From Burkholderiales bacterium (GTDB lineage Bacteria > Pseudomonadota > Gammaproteobacteria > Burkholderiales > Burkholderiaceae_C): 64,000 bases of DNA. The translations under genes and the position numbers were made by a program. The notes beneath the pieces are model-generated. The model had not been told where the DNA came from, searched no databases, and was given only the letters and a program-made list of their open reading frames with translations. The stretch lies in the NCBI GenBank assembly GCA_025350505.1, contig JANXXS010000410.1, positions 26,175-90,174 of the forward strand, given 5' to 3'. The stretch's first letter is position 1. The number at the start of each line of letters is the position of its first letter. This document shows positions 1-8,052 of the stretch, in pieces.

Positions 1-1141
1 GCGTGATCGAGTCGCCCTCTTCCACGCCGGTGTCGACGCGCACGTGCGCCGATTCGCGCGGCGGCATCAGGTAGACGAGCTTGCCGGTCGAGGGCAGGAA
101 GCCGCGCTCGGGATCCTCGGCATAGACCCGCGCCTCGATCGCATGGCCCGAGATCGCCAGCTCGTCCTGGTGTTTGGGCAGGCGCTCGCCCGAGGCGACG
201 CGCAGCTGCCACTCGACCAGGTCGAGACCGGTGATCATTTCGGTGACCGGGTGCTCGACCTGGAGCCGCGTATTCATCTCCATGAAGTAGAAGCGGCCGT
301 CGGGATGGGCGATGAACTCGACCGTGCCGGCACCGACGTAGCCGACGGCCTTGGCCGCTTCGACCGCGGCCTGGCCCATGGCCGCGCGGCGCTCGGTCGT
401 CATGCCCGGCGCCGGCGCTTCCTCGAGCACTTTCTGGTGGCGCCGCTGCACCGAGCAGTCGCGCTCGAAGAGATAGACGCATTCGCCGAAGCTGTCGGCG
501 AAGACCTGGATCTCGATGTGCCGGGGCTTCAGCACGTATTGCTCGACCAGCACGCGGTCGTCGCCGAAAGCGCTCTTCGCCTCGCGTTGGCAAGAGGCCA
601 GCGCGGCCGCGAAATCGGCCGCCGCATCGACCCGTCGCATGCCCTTGCCGCCACCGCCGGCGCTCGCCTTGATCAGCACGGGAAAGCCGATCCGCCCGGC
701 TTCCCTTGCGAGCAGCGCCGGGTCCTGGTCGTTGCCGTGGTAGCCGGGCGTGAGCGGCACGCCGGCCTTTTCCATCAGCGTCTTGGCCGCCGACTTCGAG
801 CCCATCGCGCGGATCGCCGAGGGCGGCGGGCCGATGAAGACGATGCCTTCCTTCGCGCATTCTTCGGCGAAGGCGTCGTTCTCCGACAGGAAGCCGTAGC
901 CCGGATGAATCGACTGCGCGCCAGTCGCCTTCGCGGCCGCGATGATCTTCGCGCCGACCAGGTAGGACTCGCGCGCCGCGGCCGGCCCGATCCGCACCGC
1001 TTCGTCGGCGAGGCGAACGTGGCGCGCCTGCACGTCGGCGTCGGAAAACACCGCGACGGTGGCGATGCCCATCTTGCGCGCCGTCTTGATGACGCGGCAG
1101 GCAATCTCGCCGCGGTTGGCGATCAGGATCTTGGTGAACAT
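1..1141 (-). CDS. Methylcrotonyl-CoA carboxylase biotin-carboxylase (alpha) subunit, 3' part outside the window
   Basis: Reverse strand from ATG at 1141 reads MFTKILIANRGEIACRVIKTARKMGIATVAVFSDADVQARHVRLADEAVRIG...SIHPGYGFLSENDAFAEEC, typical of biotin carboxylases; downstream of a methylcrotonyl-CoA carboxyltransferase gene on the same strand. Runs off the window edge. Confidence 0.88.
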   Translation of the reverse strand, partial: MFTKILIANRGEIACRVIKTARKMGIATVAVFSDADVQARHVRLADEAVRIGPAAARESYLVGAKIIAAAKATGAQSIHPGYGFLSENDAFAEECAKEGIVFIGPPPSAIRAMGSKSAAKTLMEKAGVPLTPGYHGNDQDPALLAREAGRIGFPVLIKASAGGGGKGMRRVDAAADFAAALASCQREAKSAFGDDRVLVEQYVLKPRHIEIQVFADSFGECVYLFERDCSVQRRHQKVLEEAPAPGMTTERRAAMGQAAVEAAKAVGYVGAGTVEFIAHPDGRFYFMEMNTRLQVEHPVTEMITGLDLVEWQLRVASGERLPKHQDELAISGHAIEARVYAEDPERGFLPSTGKLVYLMPPRESAHVRVDTGVEEGDSIT

Positions 1142-1188
1142 GCTCGTCCTCGTTGCTGGCGTCCGCGTTGTTCTTCTGTGCTCATGCA

Positions 1189-1294
1189 GCATCGGGTCAG
1201 GGTGCCCTGCTCCGCTCCATGTCCCCCGATCCAGGGCTGAAGCCCTGGCTCTCCTCCTAGTACTTCCGCTCCGCAGGGCACCCTACCCCGATGC
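1189..1294 (+). repeat. Structured palindromic repeat, copy 1
   Basis: Outer arms GCATCGGGTCAGGGTGCCCTGC (1189-1210) and GCAGGGCACCCTACCCCGATGC (1273-1294) pair at 20 of 22 positions; inner hairpin CCAGGGC-TGAA-GCCCTGG (1231-1248); conserved cores TCCGCTCCATGTCCCCC and TCCTCCTAGTACTTCCGCTCC. Confidence 0.85.
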
Positions 1295-1332
1295 GACCGA
1301 CACGTGCGTGCGATGTCGCGCGGGCACCAGTC

Positions 1333-1452
1333 CGGACTTGGGTGAGTAGGCGGCGTGCGGAGCGGAAGTATTAGGAGGAGGCGAGCGCCAAGCTTGCTTG
1401 GTGCTCGCCGGGGGACATGGAGCGGAGCACGCCGCCTGCTCGCCCAAGTCCG
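1333..1452 (-). repeat. Structured palindromic repeat, copy 2 (inverted relative to copy 1)
   Basis: Outer arms CGGACTTGGGTGAGTAGGCGGCGTGC (1333-1358) and GCACGCCGCCTGCTCGCCCAAGTCCG (1427-1452) pair with two G.U-type positions; inner hairpin 1380-1409; on the minus strand carries TCCGCTCCATGTCCCCC and TCCTCCTAATACTTCCGCTCC, nearly identical to copy 1. Confidence 0.85.
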
Positions 1453-1472
1453 CGTATGGACCGGCATCCCGA

Positions 1473-3080
1473 TCACATCCGGAACACACCGAACTTCGTC
1501 GCCGGAATCGGCGCGTTCAGCGTGGCCGCCAAGGAAAGGCCGAGAACCCGGCGCGTGTCGGCCGGGTCCATCACGCCGTCGTCCCACAGGCGCGCGCTGG
1601 CGTAGTACGGATGACCCTGGTGCTCGTACTGCTCGAGCAGCGGCGCCTTGAAGGCACGCTCTTCTTCCGCCGACCACGAGCCGCCGCGCGCCTCGATGCC
1701 GTCGCGCTTGACGGTGGCGAGCACGGCCGAGGCCTGCTCGCCGCCCATGACGCTGATGCGCGCGTTCGGCCACATCCACAAGAAACGCGGCGAATAGGCG
1801 CGGCCGCACATGCCGTAGTTGCCGGCGCCGAACGAGCCGCCGATCAGCACCGTGAGCTTGGGCACCTGCGCCGTCGCCACCGCCGTAACCATCTTCGCGC
1901 CGTCGCGGGCGATGCCGGCGTTCTCGACCTTCTTGCCGACCATGAAGCCGGTGATGTTCTGCAGAAAGAGCAGCGGCACGCGTCGCTCGCAGCAGAGCTC
2001 GATGAAGTGGGCGCCCTTCTGCGCGCTCTCGGAAAAGAGGATGCCGTTGTTGGCGATGATGCCGACCGGCATGCCATACAGGCGCGCAAAGCCGGTCACC
2101 AGCGTCGCGCCGTAGCGCGACTTGAACTCGTCGAGCCGCGAGCCGTCGACGATGCGGGCGATGACCTCGCGCACGTCGTAGGGCTTGCGCGTGTCCTGCG
2201 GGATCACGCCGTAGATCTCCTTCGGGTCGTAGAGCGGCTCTTCGCTCGGCTCGATCGTCACCGTCTCGGGCTTTCGCCGGTTGAGGCTGGCGACGATGCG
2301 CCGGGCAATTGCCAGCGCGTGCCGATCGTCGTCGGCCAGGTGATCGGCCACGCCCGAGAGCCGCGTGTGCACATCGCCGCCGCCGAGCTCTTCGGCCGTG
2401 ACGATCTCGCCGATCGCCGCCTTCACCAATGGCGGCCCGCCGAGAAAGATCGTGCCCTGGTTCTTGACGATGATGGTCTCGTCGCTCATCGCCGGCACGT
2501 AGGCGCCGCCGGCCGTGCACGAGCCCATCACGACGGCGATCTGGGCGATGCCCTGCGCGCTCATGTTGGCCTGGTTGAAGAAGATGCGGCCGAAGTGCTC
2601 GCGGTCGGGAAAGACCTCGTCCTGGCGCGGCAGGAAGGCGCCGCCGGAATCGACGAGGTAGATGCACGGCAGCCGGTTCTGCATCGCGATCTCTTGCGCG
2701 CGCAGGTGCTTTTTCACCGTCATCGGGTAGTAGGTGCCGCCCTTGACCGTCGCGTCGTTGGCGACGACCATCACCTCCTGCCCGTGCACCCGGCCGATGC
2801 CGGCGATCATGCCCGCGGCCGGGGCCTCGCCGTCGTACATGCCGTAGGCGGCGAGCTGGCCGATCTCGAGAAAGGGCGAGCCGGCGTCGAGCAGGCCGTC
2901 GACCCGCTCGCGAGGCAACAGCTTGCCGCGCGCCGCGTGCCGCTCACGCGACTTGGCGTCGCCGCCAAGTGCGATCTCGGCCGCACGGGCGCGCAGGTCG
3001 TCGACCTGCTTCTGCAGGAAGGCGGCATTGGCCCTGAAATCCTCCGAGCGCGTGTCGATGCGCGACTTCAACGCGGGCAT
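1473..3080 (-). CDS. Methylcrotonyl-CoA carboxylase carboxyltransferase (beta) subunit
   Basis: 535 aa, [29 protein letters not shown]...[56 protein letters not shown], typical MccB/LiuB. Confidence 0.93.
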   Translation of the reverse strand: MPALKSRIDTRSEDFRANAAFLQKQVDDLRARAAEIALGGDAKSRERHAARGKLLPRERVDGLLDAGSPFLEIGQLAAYGMYDGEAPAAGMIAGIGRVHGQEVMVVANDATVKGGTYYPMTVKKHLRAQEIAMQNRLPCIYLVDSGGAFLPRQDEVFPDREHFGRIFFNQANMSAQGIAQIAVVMGSCTAGGAYVPAMSDETIIVKNQGTIFLGGPPLVKAAIGEIVTAEELGGGDVHTRLSGVADHLADDDRHALAIARRIVASLNRRKPETVTIEPSEEPLYDPKEIYGVIPQDTRKPYDVREVIARIVDGSRLDEFKSRYGATLVTGFARLYGMPVGIIANNGILFSESAQKGAHFIELCCERRVPLLFLQNITGFMVGKKVENAGIARDGAKMVTAVATAQVPKLTVLIGGSFGAGNYGMCGRAYSPRFLWMWPNARISVMGGEQASAVLATVKRDGIEARGGSWSAEEERAFKAPLLEQYEHQGHPYYASARLWDDGVMDPADTRRVLGLSLAATLNAPIPATKFGVFRM

Positions 3081-3161
3081 GGTCTCCTGCTTGTCGTTGT
3101 GGTGCCGGGACCCGGAGCTTAACGTCGCCGCCGAAGGGGTCGGCGCGAGGCGGGTGCCCGG

Positions 3162-5000
3162 TCAGCCAAGCAAGGTCACGAGCAGCCCGGCGATGCCGAG
3201 GCCGAGCGCGGCCAGCGCGTCGCCGGCGATCAGCCCGCCGCCGAGCAACGAAGTGCTGCTCATGTCCTCGGGCAGCACCGCCCCGCCGGGGGCGGGCTTG
3301 GCCCTGGGCAGCGAGTTGAAGAAGCTGGACACGATGCCGCCGGCGCCGAGCCAGAGCGAGGTCGGCAGGTTGACGAAGCCGCCGAACGAGAACGCGTAGG
3401 GCGAAGGCAGGACCACCGCGTCGAGCAGGAAATCGACGCTGAAGCCGAGCTTGCCGCGCGCCACGAAGCGCCGGTAGCCGCCGTGCGCGCGGATCAGCTT
3501 GCGCAGCAGCTCGATCGCCAGGCCGATCGCCACGCCCACCCAGATCGCGGTGCGCTGGTAGGGCTTGTCGTCGGTCAGGCTGCGAAGCACGCCGACGAGC
3601 TTGTAGGTCATCGCCGCGCTCCACTGCGCCGGCTGCTCGGCGGCGCTCATCGCCGTCTGGTCGAGCAGCAACACCGGATAGGCGGCCATGAACAGGCGCG
3701 CGAAGCCGACCGAAAGCAGCGCGCCCATCAGGATGCCGGCCACCTGGTAGCGGAACTGCACGACGCGATTGGTGCCGAGCCGCCAGCCGGTCGAACGGTC
3801 CTGCTGCATGTCGCTGGCGACGCTGGTCGACACCAGCAGCACGGCGCCCGCCATGAGGCCGACACCCGGATCCTTCAGGCCGAGCGCCGCCATCATGACG
3901 ATGCAGACGACGAAGGCCGACGAGATCGGGGCCGAGTCGCTGACGCCGGCGGCGATGCCGTTGACGACCGCGAACACGAACACCAGCGCCACCGCGAAGA
4001 CCAGGTAGCCGACCGGCTGGCCGAGCACCCAATGCCCGGTGACGACGATGCCGATACCCCAGCATGCCACCCAGAGGGCGAGGCGAAGCGTGTTGATGCG
4101 CTTCCAGTCCGGTCCGCCTTCGGGTGCTGCCACGGCAGCGGCGGGCTGGCGCAGCCGCTGCACGGCCTGCCACGAGATCAGGCCGAGGTCGACGATGGCC
4201 GCCCCCATGATCGTGCCGAGGGCGATCAGAAAGGTGATCTTGCGGAACGGGTCGCCCTCGTGCAGCCAGCCGATCGACACGAAGTACGGCGCCAGCGCCC
4301 GGCCGAGCAGGCCGCCGAGGATGGCCGGGACGCCGATGCGCGCGCCGACGACCATGCCGGCGCCGAAGGTCGAGGTCGAGAGCTCGATGGCGCCGAGTAC
4401 CGCGACCTTGGCCGAGGCGATGCCGCAGGCAAGCCCGACGGCGATGCCGGTGCCGAGCTGGCCGACCGAGGCGCGCAGCAGCACGGGGTCGGTGAGCGCG
4501 CGCAAGATGTTGGCGACTGCCAGTCCCGACGGGAAGCTAAGCTGCATGCGATCGACCAGGATCGGCGTATACAGCATGCCCACGCCGGCGCCGAACATGC
4601 CGATGCACAGCATGTAAAGCACGAGCTGCCATATCGGCGGCTGCGCCAGGCCCATCCAGACCATGGCCTGGATCAGCACGCCCATCGCGCTCATGCCGGC
4701 CACCGAGGCCGCGGCCGTCTGCATGTAGTTGACGCCGTGCTTGCCCTCGGCGCCGTAGCCGAAGGTCACGGTCGAGCCGAGGATGCCGGCCAGCACCTGC
4801 CCGCCGACGAAGAAGCCGAGCGAGAAGTTCATGTACGAGGCGGTCACACCGCCCAGCGGGCCGAGCACGAAGATGCCGAGCCCGACCAGCAGCAGGTGGT
4901 ACTTCCAGGTGCCCCGAGTCGGCAGCCAGGCCCAGCGCGGAGCCGCATCGGGGGGTGTGCGGACGGCGGCGACCGGCAGGGCGGCGGTGGGTGTGCTCAT
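3162..5000 (-). CDS. OPT-family oligopeptide transporter
   Basis: Multi-TM protein from ATG at 5000 (MSTPTAALPVAAVRTPPDAAPRWAWLPTRGTWKYHLLLVGLGIFVLGPLGGVTASYMNFSLGFFVGGQ); OPT-like motifs such as MQLSFPSGLAVANILRALTD. Confidence 0.82.
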   Translation of the reverse strand: MSTPTAALPVAAVRTPPDAAPRWAWLPTRGTWKYHLLLVGLGIFVLGPLGGVTASYMNFSLGFFVGGQVLAGILGSTVTFGYGAEGKHGVNYMQTAAASVAGMSAMGVLIQAMVWMGLAQPPIWQLVLYMLCIGMFGAGVGMLYTPILVDRMQLSFPSGLAVANILRALTDPVLLRASVGQLGTGIAVGLACGIASAKVAVLGAIELSTSTFGAGMVVGARIGVPAILGGLLGRALAPYFVSIGWLHEGDPFRKITFLIALGTIMGAAIVDLGLISWQAVQRLRQPAAAVAAPEGGPDWKRINTLRLALWVACWGIGIVVTGHWVLGQPVGYLVFAVALVFVFAVVNGIAAGVSDSAPISSAFVVCIVMMAALGLKDPGVGLMAGAVLLVSTSVASDMQQDRSTGWRLGTNRVVQFRYQVAGILMGALLSVGFARLFMAAYPVLLLDQTAMSAAEQPAQWSAAMTYKLVGVLRSLTDDKPYQRTAIWVGVAIGLAIELLRKLIRAHGGYRRFVARGKLGFSVDFLLDAVVLPSPYAFSFGGFVNLPTSLWLGAGGIVSSFFNSLPRAKPAPGGAVLPEDMSSTSLLGGGLIAGDALAALGLGIAGLLVTLLG

Positions 5001-5193
5001 GGGCCGTGCCTGAGGTCGCGACGGCGGGATTCTGCGCCCGGCCGGCGACGGGGTCGCACCGGCCTTCGATCCGCACTGCCGTGTCCGGATCGGCGATCGT
5101 TTTGCGTACGTGCCCCCCGGACGCGCCAAGTTGCGTGCGTCCGGGGAACGTCCCTTCGGGGTCGGGCCTCGTGTCGCAACCCGAGGAGCCACG

Positions 5194-7374
5194 ATGAGCA
5201 CATTCCACCCGCAGGCCGCGAGGCCGTCGCATGCCGGCCGCCAAGCCCCACGATTCGTGCACGGCCGACGTGCCCGCGCCGGACGCGCTGCGCTCGTGCT
5301 CGCCGGCGCGATGACGCTCGGCCTCGGTCTCGCCGGTTGCTGGGACGACGACAGCTCGACGCCGGCCACCTACAACGTCGGCGGCAGCATCGCCGGCCTG
5401 ACCACCGCCGGCCTGGTGCTCGCCAACGGCAGCGACACCGCGAGCCCCGCGGCCGGTGCGACAACCTTCACCTTCGCGACGGCGGTGGCCACCGGCAGCA
5501 GCTACGCGGTCACAGTGCAGACGCAACCCTCGAATGCGAGCTGCGCGGTCAGCAACGGCGGTGGCACCGTCGGCACGGCTACCGTGACCAGCGTCGCGGT
5601 CACCTGCACGCCCACCGCCTTCACGGTCGGCGGCTCGGTCAGCGGCCTCGCCGCAACCGGCCTGGTACTCGCCAACGGCACGGACACGGTGGCGGTCGCG
5701 TCGGGCGCGACCGGCTTCACCTTGCCGAGCGCCGTGGCCCAAGGTGCCGCCTATATGGTCACGGTGCAGACCCAGCCGACCGGCGAGCACTGCAGCCTGA
5801 CGAACTCGACCGGCACGATCGCCGGCGCCAACGTCACCAACGTCGCGGTCGCCTGCGCGGCGGTGTCGCACACGCTCGGCGGCACGATCTCGGGGCTGCC
5901 CTCGGCCGGCCTGGTGCTCGCCAACGGCAGCGACACGATCAGCCCGGCGCCGGGCGCCCTGGCGTTCACCTTCGCCACGCCGGTCGCCGAAGGCGGCGCC
6001 TATGCAGTGAGCGTGCAGACGCAACCAACCGGCGCCACCTGCAGCGTCGGCTCCGGCACCGGCACGATGGGCACGAGCAATGTCGTCTCGGTGCAGGTGA
6101 CGTGCGCAGCGAATGCCTACCACCTGGGTGGCACGATCACGGGCCTGACGGCCGGCGGGCTGATCCTCGCCAACGGCACCGATACGGTGAGCCCGGCGGC
6201 GAACGCCACGACCTTCGCCTTCGCGATGCCTGTGTCGTTCGGCGGCAGCTACAACGTGACCGTCACGCAGCAGCCGACCGGGCTGACCTGCGCGGTGGCC
6301 GGCACGTTCCCGGCGACGATGGGCCCGGGCGACGTCAGTAATGTCGCGGTGACCTGCGCCACCGCCGTGGCCTACGCGCCGTTGGCGGGCCACGAGGTCT
6401 GCACGCCGCCGATCAGCCAGGACGGCACCGGCAACGGCGCGAGCATTCCCGGCGCGGTGGCCATCGCATTCGATGCCGCCGGCAACGCCTATACGACGAG
6501 CGGCCTCAGCATCCACAAGATCACGCCAGGGGGCGTCGCCACAACGCTCGCCGGATCGGACGGCGGCGGACAACCGGGCCAGGTCGACGGCACCGGTGCA
6601 GCCGCCGGCTTCAGCGCCAACGTGAATTCTCTGGCGACCGATAGCGCCGGCAACATCTACGTCGGGGACCAGTACATGATCCGCAAGGTGACCCAAGGCG
6701 GCGTGGTCACGACCATCGCGGGGCAGGTCGGGAGCGGCTTCGGCAACGGCACGGGAGGTGCCGCGAGGTTCGGTTTCATCCGTGGCATGGCCATCGACAG
6801 CGCCGGCAACATTTTCGTCACCGACTCCAACTCGGCGATTCGCAAGGTCACCTCCGGCGGCGTCGTCACGACTCTCGCCGGCAGCAATCCGGCGCTCGGG
6901 CCCACCCCCGGCTTCGTCGACGGGGCGAGCCTCGCCGCGCGCTTCGCGACGCCGTGGGGCATGGCGATCGACGGCGCCGGCAACCTGTTCGTGGCCGATA
7001 CGTTCAACAACGCGATCCGTCGGATCACGCCCGCCGGCCAGGTCACGACGCTGGCCGGCGGCGGGCCGGCGGCGGCCGGCTATCTGGACGCGACCGGTGC
7101 GGCCGCACGATTCAATTTGCCCGACACGCTGTCGATCGATGCGGCAGGCAACCTCTACGTCAACGACGCCAACGGCAGGGCGGTGCGCAAGGTGACGCCG
7201 GGCGGCGTCGTCACCACCGTGGCCTACACCGACAGCTTCACGGCCAATACCGGCCAGCCGGCGCCGAGCGGTGCATTGCACGTCGTCACCCTCCAGTACA
7301 CAACCTTTGTCGCGAACAGTGCGGGCGTCCTGTACTTTCCGAGCGGTTGCGCGATCGAGAAATCCGGTCCCTGA
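5194..7374 (+). CDS. Putative lipoprotein with four 83-aa tandem repeats followed by NHL-type beta-propeller repeats
   Basis: Signal/lipobox-like ALVLAGAMTLGLGLAGCWDDD; repeats GGSISGL..AGLVLANGSDT...VQTQPTG..C; C-terminal AIDSAGNIFVTDSNSAIRKVTSGGVVTTLAG NHL-like repeats. Confidence 0.85.
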   Translation: MSTFHPQAARPSHAGRQAPRFVHGRRARAGRAALVLAGAMTLGLGLAGCWDDDSSTPATYNVGGSIAGLTTAGLVLANGSDTASPAAGATTFTFATAVATGSSYAVTVQTQPSNASCAVSNGGGTVGTATVTSVAVTCTPTAFTVGGSVSGLAATGLVLANGTDTVAVASGATGFTLPSAVAQGAAYMVTVQTQPTGEHCSLTNSTGTIAGANVTNVAVACAAVSHTLGGTISGLPSAGLVLANGSDTISPAPGALAFTFATPVAEGGAYAVSVQTQPTGATCSVGSGTGTMGTSNVVSVQVTCAANAYHLGGTITGLTAGGLILANGTDTVSPAANATTFAFAMPVSFGGSYNVTVTQQPTGLTCAVAGTFPATMGPGDVSNVAVTCATAVAYAPLAGHEVCTPPISQDGTGNGASIPGAVAIAFDAAGNAYTTSGLSIHKITPGGVATTLAGSDGGGQPGQVDGTGAAAGFSANVNSLATDSAGNIYVGDQYMIRKVTQGGVVTTIAGQVGSGFGNGTGGAARFGFIRGMAIDSAGNIFVTDSNSAIRKVTSGGVVTTLAGSNPALGPTPGFVDGASLAARFATPWGMAIDGAGNLFVADTFNNAIRRITPAGQVTTLAGGGPAAAGYLDATGAAARFNLPDTLSIDAAGNLYVNDANGRAVRKVTPGGVVTTVAYTDSFTANTGQPAPSGALHVVTLQYTTFVANSAGVLYFPSGCAIEKSGP
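5377..6372 (+). repeat. Four tandem 249-bp coding repeats
   Basis: The GG(S/T) codon pair of each unit starts at 5380, 5629, 5878 and 6127, an exact 249-bp period. Confidence 0.85.
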
Positions 7375-7448
7375 GTCGCGCGCCCAGGCGGCGACGAGGC
7401 CGGTATGCAGGGCGCGGCGGAGGGCAACGGCGATGACAGAATGGGCGC

Positions 7449-8006
7449 ATGCCCGACGAGCCGCTCACCGTCACCCTGCGTGCCGCGCACGCCGGTGATC
7501 GTGAGGCGGCGAACCGCGCCTACGCCGCGCTCTACCCCGAGCTGCTCAAGATCGCGCGGGCGCGGCTGCGCCGGCACCAGCCGAACACGCTGCTCGACAC
7601 GCAGGCGCTGGTGCACGAGAGCTTCATGCGCTTCGTCGCGGCCGACAAGATCGGCATCGACGACCGCAAGCACTTCTTCACCTACGCCGCCAAAACGATG
7701 CGCAACATCGTCATCGACTTCGCGCGGCGCCGCCAGGCCGAGCGTCACGGCGGCGCGGCCGAGCGCGTCACGCTCGATACCCATTTGCTCGGCCAGGGCG
7801 AGCAGGACGCGTCGGTGATCGACGTCGACAACGCCCTGCGCGAGCTCGAGGCCCTCGACCCGGCCCTCGCGCAGGTGGTCGAGATGCGCTACTTCGGCGG
7901 CTACACCGACGCCGAGATCGCCACCGCCATGGACATCGCCGACCGCACCGTGCGCCGCCACTGGGACAAGGCGCGCGCCTTCATCCTGGCGCAGTTGCAG
8001 CCCTAG
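7449..8006 (+). CDS. ECF-type RNA polymerase sigma factor
   Basis: 185 aa, LLDTQALVHESFMRFVAADKIGIDDRKHFFTYAAKTMRNIVIDFARRRQAERHGG...VEMRYFGGYTDAEIATAMDIADRTVRRHWDKARAFI; sigma2/sigma4 regions. Confidence 0.88.
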   Translation: MPDEPLTVTLRAAHAGDREAANRAYAALYPELLKIARARLRRHQPNTLLDTQALVHESFMRFVAADKIGIDDRKHFFTYAAKTMRNIVIDFARRRQAERHGGAAERVTLDTHLLGQGEQDASVIDVDNALRELEALDPALAQVVEMRYFGGYTDAEIATAMDIADRTVRRHWDKARAFILAQLQP

Positions 8007-8052
8007 CCGCGCAGGCTGTCGGCGCAGCGCACCGCTCCCTTACCCGCTCGCG

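Noticed and set aside
3483-6341. 952-aa plus-strand ORF, and many other long antisense ORFs rich in R/A/H/D (e.g. 44-1240, 21064-23604, 42262-44115)
   Set aside because: They lie opposite well-supported genes and have the Arg/Ala/His-rich text typical of GC-rich antisense frames; no domain motifs.
4537-7281. 914-aa minus-strand ORF
   Set aside because: Antisense to the repeat lipoprotein and out of frame with the OPT transporter; no supporting motifs.
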